This document shows positions 18,121 to 26,690 of a DNA stretch of 64,000 nucleotides, one piece after another. A program made the position numbers and the translations under genes. Source of the stretch: Longivirga sp036510975. Lineage in GTDB: Bacteria > Actinomycetota > Actinomycetes > S36-B12 > CAIYMF01. The stretch's first letter is position 1. Each line of letters starts with the position of its first letter. The notes beneath the pieces are model-generated. The model made no database searches, was not told the DNA's origin, and saw only the letters and a list, made by a program, of their open reading frames with translations. Where the stretch lies: assembly GCA_036510975.1 (NCBI GenBank), contig DATCCY010000065.1:101177-165176 (forward strand), read 5' to 3'.

Positions 18121-19004
18121 GAGCCCTCCGGCCTCGTGCGCGGGAGCCTCGTGATGAGGCTCGAGGTGTCCCAGCGACGGCCGCCGGCCTGCCAGACCTC
18201 GGCGTAGAACTGGTCGACGAGCGCCGTCATCGGCAGGGCGGCGCCCGCGGTCCTTGCCTCGGCCAGGGTGTTGGCCAGGTCCTTGCGCATGTGCTCGACG
18301 GCGAACCCGAAGTCGAACCGGTCCTCGGCCATGGACGCAGAGCGGTTGGCCATCTGCCACGAGCCGGCGGCCCCCGCCCCGATCGTGTCGAAGACGGCGC
18401 CCACGTCCTGGCCCGTGCGCTGCGCGAAGGCCACGCCCTCGGCGAGGCCCTGCACCGCGCCCGCGATGCAGATCTGGTTCACCATCTTCGCCAGCTGACC
18501 CGCACCAACCGGCCCGAGCAGCCGTCGCTTCGCGCTGTACGCCGCGAGCGCGGGCTCGACCCGTGCGAAGTCCTCCTCGGCTCCCCCTGCCATCACGGTC
18601 AGCACCCCGTCGACGGCTCCGGCCTGACCGCCGGACACCGGTGCGTCCACGAACGCCACGCCTGCGAGCGCACATGCCTCGGCCGCTCGGCGTGCGGTCA
18701 CAGCGGCGACCGTCGTGTGGTCGACGACGACGGAACCGGGTGAGGCGCCGGCCAGCACGCCGTGGTCGCCGCCCAGCACGGCCAGCACCGACGCATCGTC
18801 GCCCACGCACAGGATCACGACGTCCGCGCCGGCCGCCGCCTCACGCGCTGACCCGGCCACGCGCCCCGTCGGATGTCTGACGAGCCACTCGTCGGCGCGC
18901 GGGCTGGAGCGGTTCCACACCGTGACCTCGTGGCCGGCAGCCACCAGGTGACCGGCCATCGGGAAGCCCATGACCCCGAGGCCCACGAACGCGACCGTCG
19001 ACAC
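18117..19004 (-). CDS. 3-hydroxyisobutyrate dehydrogenase-family oxidoreductase
   Basis: A 295-residue beta-hydroxyacid dehydrogenase: N-terminal Rossmann fold FVGLGVMGFPMAGHL, substrate-binding FVDAPVSGGQAGAVDG, catalytic lysine in GAGQLAKMVNQ, and an all-alpha C-terminal domain. The family oxidises 3-hydroxyisobutyrate, tartronate semialdehyde or 6-phosphogluconate-like substrates; some members reduce imines. The GTG start is supported by GAGGAG 9 nt upstream; the frame is open further up. It is the first gene of a two-gene operon with the phosphoribosyltransferase. Confidence 0.87.
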   Translation of the reverse strand: MSTVAFVGLGVMGFPMAGHLVAAGHEVTVWNRSSPRADEWLVRHPTGRVAGSAREAAAGADVVILCVGDDASVLAVLGGDHGVLAGASPGSVVVDHTTVAAVTARRAAEACALAGVAFVDAPVSGGQAGAVDGVLTVMAGGAEEDFARVEPALAAYSAKRRLLGPVGAGQLAKMVNQICIAGAVQGLAEGVAFAQRTGQDVGAVFDTIGAGAAGSWQMANRSASMAEDRFDFGFAVEHMRKDLANTLAEARTAGAALPMTALVDQFYAEVWQAGGRRWDTSSLITRLPRTRPEGS

Positions 19005-19349
19005 TGGTCCACTCCTCGCTGTCACGACATCCGTCGCCGGCCGCGCAGGACCGACGCCTCGATCATCGCCTGCGGGTCGCGAGAAGGTGCGGCGGACCCC
19101 CGGATCAGCCGCTCCTGACCTTCGTGCGTCGTTGGACTGCGGCAACGGGGGCGGGACCACCCCCGGCGCCGCGGGGGAGAAGCGCCGGGGCCGCCCCGAC
19201 GAGGGTATACCCCACCCGTCGGCGAGGGGTCACCCCGCGGCCGCAACCCGCGGTCCTAGATCATCGGACCTGTGCGGATCGACCACGGGACCGGCGCTGC
19301 GGCTGACGTCCTGCTGCGCCGGGGCGTCCCGCTGCGCTAGAACTCCGTC
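19005..19349. other. Intergenic divergent promoter region
   Basis: Gap of 345 nt between two divergent genes. Apart from TAGAAC at 19338-19343, which lies 6 nt before the GTG of the plus-strand gene and would give a leaderless transcript, I see only very GC-rich sequence (runs around 19143-19200) and no credible coding frame, tRNA or repeat. Confidence 0.4.
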
Positions 19350-20066
19350 GTGACGCAGCCGCCGGATCCCGCGACGCCCAGCCCGGCCACCGGGCACTCC
19401 CCGCTCGCGAGCAGCGTCGCCGAGGAGCTGCGCACGCCGCGAGCCGCCGGCATCGCCGGCGTGATCTTCGCGCTGGCCATCATCGCCGTCGAGATCCTGA
19501 TCCACCAGGCGATCCCGACCGACGGCGACCAGGCCGCGTGGATCAGCGACCCGACCCGTCGCGGACAGCTGTCCTCGGCGCTGACCCTCGTCCCCTACGC
19601 CGGCATCGCGTTCCTGTGGTTCATCGGCGTCATCCGCGCGCGGCTCGGTGCCCGCGAGGACAAGCTCTTCGCGACGACGTTCCTCGGGTCCGGCCTGATC
19701 TTCGTCGCCATGCTGTTCTCGTCGGCCGCGGTGCTCGGCGGGCTGCTCGTCCTGCAGGCCGGGCCGAACTCGGCGTCGATCGAGCAGGTGCGCCTGTTCA
19801 GCGCCACCAGCACCGTGCTCCTCTCGACCTTCGGCATCCGGATGGCCGCGGTGTTCACGCTGGTGGTGACGAACCTGGGTCGGCGTACCGGGATCGTGCC
19901 CATGTGGCTGCAGGTCGTCGGCTACGCCGCGGCCCTCGTCCTGCTGCTCGCCCCACCGCGGACGTTCTGGGCCGTGGTGCTCTTCCCGCTGTGGGTGCTG
20001 CTGCTCAGCGTGCAGATCCTGGTGTCGGCCGGTCCCTCAGAGCACACGGGGTCGAGCACCACCTGA
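19350..20066 (+). CDS. Integral membrane protein of unknown function
   Basis: A 238-residue protein with a short Pro-rich cytoplasmic N-terminus and about six hydrophobic segments (AAGIAGVIFALAIIAVEILI, ALTLVPYAGIAFLWFIGVI, FLGSGLIFVAMLFSSAAVLG, FGIRMAAVFTLVVTNLG, VVGYAAALVLLLA, VVLFPLWVLLLSVQIL). No catalytic motif is seen. The GTG start is preceded by a possible -10 hexamer at leaderless distance. It is followed 71 nt later by a small SHOCT protein. Confidence 0.8.
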   Translation: MTQPPDPATPSPATGHSPLASSVAEELRTPRAAGIAGVIFALAIIAVEILIHQAIPTDGDQAAWISDPTRRGQLSSALTLVPYAGIAFLWFIGVIRARLGAREDKLFATTFLGSGLIFVAMLFSSAAVLGGLLVLQAGPNSASIEQVRLFSATSTVLLSTFGIRMAAVFTLVVTNLGRRTGIVPMWLQVVGYAAALVLLLAPPRTFWAVVLFPLWVLLLSVQILVSAGPSEHTGSSTT

Positions 20067-20137
20067 CAGGATGGGATCGGGCCCGGAACGAGGGCCACCG
20101 GGCACCTCGCCCGGAAACACCATGGAGTTGAGGTCTC

Positions 20138-20548
20138 GTGAACACACTGGCGGAGTTCGGTACGGGCGAGCTGCTCTGGAGCATGCTCTGGTTCACCCTG
20201 TTCTTCATCTGGATCTGGATCCTCATCAGCTGCCTGATGGACATCTTCCGCGACCACGAGCTCGGCGGCTGGGGCAAGTTCGGCTGGCTGTTCTTCATCA
20301 TCGTGGTGCCCTACCTCGGCGTGTTCGTCTACCTGATCGCGCGCGGCCAGGGCATGGCGGCCCGCAACGTGAAGCAGGCCCAGGCCAACGCCGAGGCGCA
20401 GCGGCAGTACATCCAGTCGGTGGCCGGTCCGGCTGCCGGCACGAGCACGGCGGAGGAGCTCACGAAGCTTGCCGACCTGAAGGACAAGGGCGTCATCTCC
20501 GACGAGGAGTTCGCCAGCCTGAAGGCCAAGGCGCTCGGCGGTTCGTGA
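20138..20548 (+). CDS. PLDc_N/SHOCT-domain membrane protein
   Basis: A 136-residue protein with two N-terminal membrane segments of the PLDc_N type (LLWSMLWFTLFFIWIWILI and FGWLFFIIVVPYLGVFVYLI), a helical Gln/Ala-rich linker, and a C-terminal SHOCT motif (ELTKLADLKDKGVISDEEF). SHOCT domains serve in oligomerisation. The exact role is unknown; similar proteins are common near stress genes in actinobacteria. GTG start with a weak purine-rich stretch upstream. Confidence 0.85.
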   Translation: MNTLAEFGTGELLWSMLWFTLFFIWIWILISCLMDIFRDHELGGWGKFGWLFFIIVVPYLGVFVYLIARGQGMAARNVKQAQANAEAQRQYIQSVAGPAAGTSTAEELTKLADLKDKGVISDEEFASLKAKALGGS

Positions 20549-20563
20549 CCCGCAGCGAGTGAC

Positions 20564-20600
20564 GACGAAGGCCTCCGCGACGATCGCGGAGGCCTTCGTC
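20564..20600. terminator. Strong bidirectional hairpin terminator
   Basis: A perfect 17-bp stem (arm GACGAAGGCCTCCGCGA) with a 3-nt loop lies exactly between the SHOCT gene and the convergent catalase-like gene, whose stop codon overlaps the last bases. Confidence 0.85.
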
Positions 20601-21582
20601 ATGCCAGGTCGCGGCCCGTCTGCGAGGGGCGGTACGCCGCCTTCCTGGCGCGCATCACACTTCCGAGCGGCCGGTGGTCCGCGAGGGCGCACCACGGATC
20701 GAATGCCGACGTCTCCACCGCCTCGTCGGTGACGGCACTGCGCTCCTGCGCCGGGACCGTCAGTCGGGCCACGGTGACGTACGGCGTCGGCCAGTCGACC
20801 GATGCGTCCTCGATCGGCGTCGTCGCCTCGTCGGTGAAGAACTGCATCTGGAGGTCGTAGGCCAACGGGCCAGCGGCGAGGCGCGACGCCACGTCCGCGG
20901 CCCAGTCCTGCGCAGCATCCGGCGCCGGCGGTGCCGGGTCCACGGGGACGAGCCGCAGCCGGGCGGCGAACGGGCCGCACGCGATCGGCGCGGCCGACCA
21001 GAACGTCTCGGTCGCGAAGCCGCTGAACGGTGTGCCCAACGACGCTGCGACAGCCTTGAGACGGACGAGGCCGCCGCGCAGGCCGAAGCGCCCGATCGCC
21101 CAGCGCACCACTGCCGCGCGGCCCTTCGACGAGCTAACGACGAGGCCGACGAAGTCGTCGGCATTGCCGATGGCGAAGGTCGCGTGGTTGATGAGCAGGA
21201 AGTCCTGGGCCGTGGTGTCCGTGCCCAGAGCACCCGGCCCGGTGACACCGCGCACCTTCAGAGCGAAGCCGCGGATGTCCGGGGTCGCGTCCCTCGCCCG
21301 GTCGACGCCGCCGTTGGACAGCCGCACGAGGACCTCGTGACTCCCGGCGCCGGCGAAGAGCCCGTGCGCCGCATGCTCCGGGAGATCGGGCAGCACGTCG
21401 AGCGTCGCGGCGAGCCCGAGCAGCTGCTTGCGGTGCAGGGTGCGTCCCACGCCGTAGCGCTCGTTCTTTCGCCGCTGCACCTCGGACAGCTCGCGCGCGT
21501 ACGACGCGAATCGCTCCGCCTCGTCGTCCGGGATTGTCTCCGTCCAGGTGGTGCTCGGTGTCGTCCTGCCGCTCTCGCTCAT
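20599..21582 (-). CDS. Catalase-fold (SrpA-like) heme protein
   Basis: A 327-residue protein of the catalase-related peroxidase family: EVLVRLSNGGVDRARDATPD, RGFALKVRGV, DFLLINHATFAIGNADDF and C-terminal FDPWCALADHRPLGSVMRARK. It is shorter than true catalases (about 480) and similar in size to SrpA-type proteins. The distal His of classic catalases is expected near HRKQLLGL or VRLSNGG; which residue is the distal base is not clear. Activity could be organic peroxide reduction. The ATG (MSESGRTTPSTTW) has GGACGG upstream. Confidence 0.8.
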   Translation of the reverse strand: MSESGRTTPSTTWTETIPDDEAERFASYARELSEVQRRKNERYGVGRTLHRKQLLGLAATLDVLPDLPEHAAHGLFAGAGSHEVLVRLSNGGVDRARDATPDIRGFALKVRGVTGPGALGTDTTAQDFLLINHATFAIGNADDFVGLVVSSSKGRAAVVRWAIGRFGLRGGLVRLKAVAASLGTPFSGFATETFWSAAPIACGPFAARLRLVPVDPAPPAPDAAQDWAADVASRLAAGPLAYDLQMQFFTDEATTPIEDASVDWPTPYVTVARLTVPAQERSAVTDEAVETSAFDPWCALADHRPLGSVMRARKAAYRPSQTGRDLA

Positions 21583-22005
21583 CTGGCCCGTCCTGGTCCG
21601 CCGGGCACGTGCACACGACGATCGTGCCGCCGTCCCGGACGCACCGACCTTAGGAGAGCCGGGCGACCGCCGGGGGAGCCAGGTCGGATCCATTCACCAC
21701 GGACGGAGGAGCGACCCGCTCGTCGTCCACAGTCTGATCCGCTCGAGAGGTTCCCCAGCCGTTCTCGCGCCCTTCTATCGGGGCCAGGACGTGGCCAGCA
21801 CCTCGGCCACCGTCTGCGCCCCGGGACGCGGCGAAGCGCCGATGGACTGCCGCTCCGCGGCGTGTCGCGCAGATCTGCCGCCCTCCCGGCTCCTTGGATC
21901 GGGCTCTGACGATTGACAGCCTCCCCCGGTGTGAGCACGATTCCGTGCAGACCAGACGTCCGCCCTGCTGTCGAGCAGTCGCCGGCGATGGCGGGAAGGG
22001 TTGCG
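21583..22005. other. Intergenic divergent promoter region
   Basis: Gap of 423 nt between the catalase-like gene and the permease. A TTGACA at 21913-21918 is a fair -35 box for the permease, with CACGAT 17 nt downstream as a weak -10. No convincing gene, repeat or structured RNA was seen. Confidence 0.35.
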
Positions 22006-23652
22006 ATGAGCGTCGATGCTCCGCTGCACGAGCCTGGCCAGTTGCGCCGCTCGGTCGGCTTCTACGGTCTCATGTTCGTCTCGCTCGGCTCGATCATCGG
22101 TTCGGGATGGCTGCTCGGGGCCCTCAACGCCGCCGAGACAGCCGGTCCTGCGTCGATCCTGTCGTGGATCCTCGCAGCGGGCATGCTCACCGTGCTGGCC
22201 CTGGTCTACGCGGAGCTCGGTGCGACGTACCCGGTCGCGGGCGGGACGGGTCGTTTCCCCTACTTCTCCCACGGTGCGCTGGCCGGGTTCACCGCTGGCT
22301 GGGCGTCCTGGCTGCAGGCGGTCGCCATCGCCCCGATCGAGATCCTCGCCGCCATCACCTACGTCAACAGCGTGCAGGCCGTGAATCAGAACTTCCCGAT
22401 GATCTCCTCCGAGGGCGAGAACGCCGGCCTGCTCAACAGCCGTGGCCTCATCGTCGCAGTCCTGGCGATGATCGTGTTCACGGCGATCAACCTCGCAGGC
22501 GCGAAGTTCATGTCCGACAGCAACGTGATCGTGGTGCTGTGGAAGACCGCCGTGCCACTTCTGGCCATCGTGGTCGTCGCCTCATTGTCGTTCCACCCCG
22601 GCAACTTCACCGCCGGTGGTGGCTTCATGCCGTTCGGCGTCCACGGCGTCTTCGCGGCCCTACCGGCGGGCGTCGTGTTCGCCCTGCAGGGTTTCGAGCA
22701 GGCGGTCCAGCTGGCCGGTGAGGCGCGTAACCCGAAGAGGGACTTGTCCAAGGCCATCATCGTCGCCATGACGATCGGCGCGCTGCTCTACATCTTGCTG
22801 CAGGCCACGTTCATCGCGGCCGTCGATCCCGCTCATGTGGCGAAGGACTGGTCCGACCCACTTGGCGGCGGCTCGTCGGACTACGGCGCCTGGTACACCC
22901 TTGCGATCGCGGTCGGTGCCACGTGGTTGGCGGTGGTCCTGATCATCGACGCCGTGGTGTCGCCGGCCGGCACCGGAATCGTCTACCTCGGCACATCCGC
23001 GCGGCTGTCCTACGCGTTGGGCGAAGAGCGCGAGATGCCGGGCGTGCTGGCCAGGGTCGACAAGCGGGGCGTCCCTGTGTGGTCCATCTTGGTCGCGGCC
23101 GTGGTCGGCATCCTCTGTTTCGGCCCGTTTCCCAGCTGGAACAAACTCGTCGGCGTCGTCACCGGAGCCACTGCGATCATGTACGCCTTCGCGCCGGTGT
23201 CGCTCGCGTCGCTGCAGATGCGAGACAAGGACCGCGAGCGGCCCTACCGCATGCCCGCACCGAAGATCCTGCTCCCTGTCGCGTTCTGCTCAGCGAACCT
23301 CATCCTCTACTGGGGCGGGTACGACTACACCTGGAAGCTCGCGTGCGCACTGGTCGTCGGCCTGCTGCTCTTCGGGATCGGTTCCTCGATCGCACACACG
23401 AACGCGCTCGGGATGCTGCGCAGTGCGATGTGGATCGGACCCTGGATCTTCGGCAGCGTCGTCATCGGCGCCCTCGGGCAGTACGGCGTGGGGGCACGAC
23501 AGATCCTGCCCGAATGGATCGACCTGGTCGTCGTCATCGTGTTCAGCCTCATCATCTACTACTGGGCCATCAGCCTCACGATGTCCCCGGAGAAGGTGCA
23601 GGCTGAGATCGCGAAGGACAGCGCGCAGATCGACTACGTCTCGATCTCCTAG
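22006..23652 (+). CDS. APC-family amino acid permease
   Basis: A 548-residue membrane protein with about 13-14 helices. The first helix carries the substrate and ion site motif SLGSIIGSGWLLG, and the consensus AGEARNPKRDLSKAIIVAM follows helix 6, both typical of the amino acid/polyamine/organocation superfamily (aspartate:proton symporter-like subgroup). The substrate is not predictable. The ATG was chosen for AAGGG 8 nt upstream and because the N-terminal signature starts soon after it; the frame is open for 31 more codons. No partner genes adjoin. Confidence 0.88.
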   Translation: MSVDAPLHEPGQLRRSVGFYGLMFVSLGSIIGSGWLLGALNAAETAGPASILSWILAAGMLTVLALVYAELGATYPVAGGTGRFPYFSHGALAGFTAGWASWLQAVAIAPIEILAAITYVNSVQAVNQNFPMISSEGENAGLLNSRGLIVAVLAMIVFTAINLAGAKFMSDSNVIVVLWKTAVPLLAIVVVASLSFHPGNFTAGGGFMPFGVHGVFAALPAGVVFALQGFEQAVQLAGEARNPKRDLSKAIIVAMTIGALLYILLQATFIAAVDPAHVAKDWSDPLGGGSSDYGAWYTLAIAVGATWLAVVLIIDAVVSPAGTGIVYLGTSARLSYALGEEREMPGVLARVDKRGVPVWSILVAAVVGILCFGPFPSWNKLVGVVTGATAIMYAFAPVSLASLQMRDKDRERPYRMPAPKILLPVAFCSANLILYWGGYDYTWKLACALVVGLLLFGIGSSIAHTNALGMLRSAMWIGPWIFGSVVIGALGQYGVGARQILPEWIDLVVVIVFSLIIYYWAISLTMSPEKVQAEIAKDSAQIDYVSIS

Positions 23653-23824
23653 GGTCCGCAGCGGTCGCGCCTCGCCGTCCCAGGGTCCTCGCCGCTGGAG
23701 CGCGCCAAGGCCCCGCCGGAACGGCGGCCCAGCGTCTCCTGGCCGGTCTGAGTCCGGGGTCGCTCGGCTCCACGCGCTTTGGCGTGGGTCGACTCGTGAG
23801 CCCGCCGAACGGAGTCGCACCCAC

Positions 23825-26344
23825 TCAGAGCCGGTTGACGTTCTCCAGGGTGAGGACTGCCTCGCCGACCTCGTCGGAGGCAGCGAGATCCACGACTGCG
23901 CTGAAGCCCCAGTCATGGTCGCCCGCCGGGTCGTCGAGGATCTGACGCACGACCCACTGCCCCGGCTGCTCCTCGACGAGCAGCCGCGCAGGGCCGCGCG
24001 CGTCGGGACCGATGCCGATGTCCGCGTGGTCCTCGAAGTACGGCTCCAGCGCCTCGCGCCACTCGTCGGCGCCCCAGCCGTCTGCCGCGTCCAGGTCGCC
24101 GAGCGCGGACCAGTCGCGCCGCGCCGCGAGCTCGACGCGTCGGAACAGCTCGTTGCGCACCAGCACGCGGAACGCGCGCACGTTCGTCGTGACCCGCGGC
24201 GGACCGCTCGGCACCGGGGCGCGACCGCTGCCCTCGTCGTCGGTGCCGGCCCGCAGCTGCTCCCACTCGTCGAGCAGGCTCGAGTCGACCTGACGCACGA
24301 GCTCGCCGACCCACTCGATGATGTCGTCGAGCTCCTCGGTGCGCGCCGCGTCCGGGACCGTCTGCCGCAGAGTCCGGTACGCGTCGGCCAGGTAGCGCAG
24401 CACCAGTCCCTCGGATCGGGCCAGGCCGTAGAAGCCGACGTACTCGACGAAGTTCATCGCTCGCTCGAACATGTCGCGCACGACCGACTTGGGGCGCAGC
24501 TCGTAGTCGGCGACCCACGGGTGCCCCCGCTTGTAGATCTCGTACGCCGCCCCCAGCAGGTCGGCGAGCGGCTTAGGGTGGCTGACGTCGGAGAGCAGCT
24601 CCATGCGCTCGTCGTACTCGATGCCCTCGGACTTCATAGCCGCGACCGCCTCGCCGCGCGCCTTGTGCGTCTGCGCGTAGAGCACCTGCCGCGGGTCGTC
24701 GAGGATCGACTCCACGACCGAGACGACGTCGAGGGCGTACGTCGGCGCCTCGACGTCGAGCAGCTCGAGGGCGCCGAGCGCGAACGGTGACAGCGGCTGG
24801 TTGAGCGCGAAGTTGTCGGGCAGGTCGATCGTGAGCCGGACGGTGCGGCCGTCGGGCTCCGGCTCTGCGAGCCGTTCGACCACGCCGCCGGCCAGCAGCG
24901 AGCGGTAGATGGCGATGGCACGCCTGATGTGGCGGCGCTGGGTCTGCACGTCGTCGTGGTTCTCGGTGAGGAGCTTGCGCATCGCTGCCACGGGGTCGCC
25001 GGGGCGGGCGATCACGTTGAGGACGGTCGAGTGCGTGACGCTGAACTGCGAGGTGAGCGTCTCGGGCTCGGAACCGACGAGCCGGTCGTAGGTCGGCTCG
25101 CCCCACGACACGAAGCCCTCCGCCGGCTTCTTGCGCACGACCTGACGACGCTTGCGAGGATCGTCACCGGCCTTGGCGAGCGCCTTCTCGTTCGCGATCA
25201 CATGCTCGGGCGCCTGCACGACCACACCGCCCGCGTCGTCGAAGCCGGCGCGACCCGCGCGGCCGGCGATCTGGTGGAACTCGCGCACCTTCAGGTGACG
25301 GACCTTGACGCCGTCGTACTTGCTCAGTCCCGTGAACAGCACCGTGCGGATCGGCACGTTGATGCCGACCCCGAGGGTGTCCGTGCCGCAGATGACCTTG
25401 AGCAGCCCGGCCTGCGCCAGCGTCTCCACGAGTCGGCGGTACTTCGGCAGCATGCCGGCGTGGTGGACGCCGATGCCGTGCCGCACGAGGCGAGACAGCG
25501 TCTTGCCGAAGCCGGCGGTGAACCGGAAGTCACCGATCAGCTCGGCGATGCGGTCCTTCTCCGCGCGGGTGCAGACGTTGATGCTCATGAGCGCCTGGGC
25601 GCGCTCGATCGCGGCCTCCTGGGTGAAGTGCACGACGTAGATCGGCGCCTGTCCCCCGGCGAGCAGCTCCTCGATCGTCTCCTGGATCGGGGTGAGGACG
25701 TAGCTGTAGTAGAGCGGCACCGGCCGCTCGCCCGAGGCCACGAGGGAGGTCGGCCGACCGGTGCGCCTGGTCAGGTCCGTCGTGAAGAACGAGACGTCGC
25801 CGAGGGTCGCCGACAGCAGCAGGAACTGGGCCTGGTTCAGCTCGAGGAGCGGGACCTGCCACGCCCAGCCACGATCGGGCTCGGCGTAGAAGTGGAACTC
25901 GTCCATCACCACGAGACCGATGTCGGCCGCGCTGCCGCTGCGCAGCGCGATGTTGGCGAGCACCTCCGCGGTGCAGCAGATGATCGGCGCGTCGGGGTTC
26001 ACGCTCGCGTCGCCGGTGAGCATCCCGACGTTCTCCGCGCCGAAGGTGTCGCACAGTGCGAAGAACTTCTCCGAGACCAGCGCCTTGATCGGGGCGGTGT
26101 AGAAGCTGCGTCGTCCGCCGGCGAGGGCGATGAAGTGCGCTGCGGTCGCGACCAGGCTCTTCCCGGAGCCCGTGGGCGTCGCGAGGATCACGTTGGCGCC
26201 GGTGACCAGCTCGAGCACGGCGTCCTGCTGCGCCGGGTACATCGCCAGGCCCTGGCCGAGGGTCCAGGTCGTGAACGCCTCGTAGAGCGAGTCCTCGTCC
26301 GGGGACTCGGGCATCAGCTCGGCGAGCGAGGGGGCGCTGGTCAT
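23825..26344 (-). CDS. Ski2-like DEAD/DEAH RNA helicase with DUF3516
   Basis: An 839-residue superfamily 2 helicase. Walker A ATPTGSGKS near residue 60, DEFH box in VVMDEFHFYAE, SAT in LLLSATLGD, motif VI in HQIAGRAGRAGFD. The C-terminal half (about 400-839) is the actinobacterial DUF3516 domain, seen in ANDDVQTQ-like and LPDNFALNQPLSPFALGALELL segments. The domain order resembles Ski2/Mtr4-type helicases that feed RNA to exonucleases. ATG with GGAGG 4 nt upstream. Monocistronic. Confidence 0.92.
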   Translation of the reverse strand: MTSAPSLAELMPESPDEDSLYEAFTTWTLGQGLAMYPAQQDAVLELVTGANVILATPTGSGKSLVATAAHFIALAGGRRSFYTAPIKALVSEKFFALCDTFGAENVGMLTGDASVNPDAPIICCTAEVLANIALRSGSAADIGLVVMDEFHFYAEPDRGWAWQVPLLELNQAQFLLLSATLGDVSFFTTDLTRRTGRPTSLVASGERPVPLYYSYVLTPIQETIEELLAGGQAPIYVVHFTQEAAIERAQALMSINVCTRAEKDRIAELIGDFRFTAGFGKTLSRLVRHGIGVHHAGMLPKYRRLVETLAQAGLLKVICGTDTLGVGINVPIRTVLFTGLSKYDGVKVRHLKVREFHQIAGRAGRAGFDDAGGVVVQAPEHVIANEKALAKAGDDPRKRRQVVRKKPAEGFVSWGEPTYDRLVGSEPETLTSQFSVTHSTVLNVIARPGDPVAAMRKLLTENHDDVQTQRRHIRRAIAIYRSLLAGGVVERLAEPEPDGRTVRLTIDLPDNFALNQPLSPFALGALELLDVEAPTYALDVVSVVESILDDPRQVLYAQTHKARGEAVAAMKSEGIEYDERMELLSDVSHPKPLADLLGAAYEIYKRGHPWVADYELRPKSVVRDMFERAMNFVEYVGFYGLARSEGLVLRYLADAYRTLRQTVPDAARTEELDDIIEWVGELVRQVDSSLLDEWEQLRAGTDDEGSGRAPVPSGPPRVTTNVRAFRVLVRNELFRRVELAARRDWSALGDLDAADGWGADEWREALEPYFEDHADIGIGPDARGPARLLVEEQPGQWVVRQILDDPAGDHDWGFSAVVDLAASDEVGEAVLTLENVNRL

Positions 26345-26412
26345 GTGGCCTCCATCGTGCCCGCTCCGCGCCGGCGGAGGGAAACGCGGTCCGTCCCGCC
26401 ACCCGGCCGGCA

Positions 26413-26580
26413 CTAGGCTCGCGCGGCCAGGCGCTCGGCGGCTGGCTCGCCGAGAGCTGGGGGCTGACCGCGCCGTTCTGGTTCGCCTTCGTGGGTTCCG
26501 CCATCACGCTGGCGCTCGTGTGGCGCCAGCTCGGCCACATCGCGCATGCCGGACCCGTCGAGGACGACCGCACCGGGTGA
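26413..26580 (+). pseudogene. Remnant of an MFS transporter C-terminus
   Basis: An open stretch without start reads GQALGGWLAESWGLTAPFWF then AFVGSAITLALVWRQLGHIA and ends EDDRTG-stop. This is the last two-helix end of a major facilitator protein: the GGWLAE loop and final membrane helix with the Arg-rich cytosolic tail. Nothing MFS-like precedes it; the upstream bases belong to the helicase promoter. It marks a deletion that removed the rest of the gene. Confidence 0.6.
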
Positions 26581-26690
26581 CCAGCGGGTCACCGGCGTCC
26601 GCGCCGGGGCCGGGGACGTGGTCAGCACGTCTCAGCCGACGTCGCTCCCATTGCCAGGGTGCTCACAGGAACCGGCCCGAGAGTTGCGGC

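Noticed and set aside
24929..26416. Plus-strand frame of 495 codons opposite the helicase
   Set aside because: Antisense shadow of the helicase gene without domain or ribosome site.
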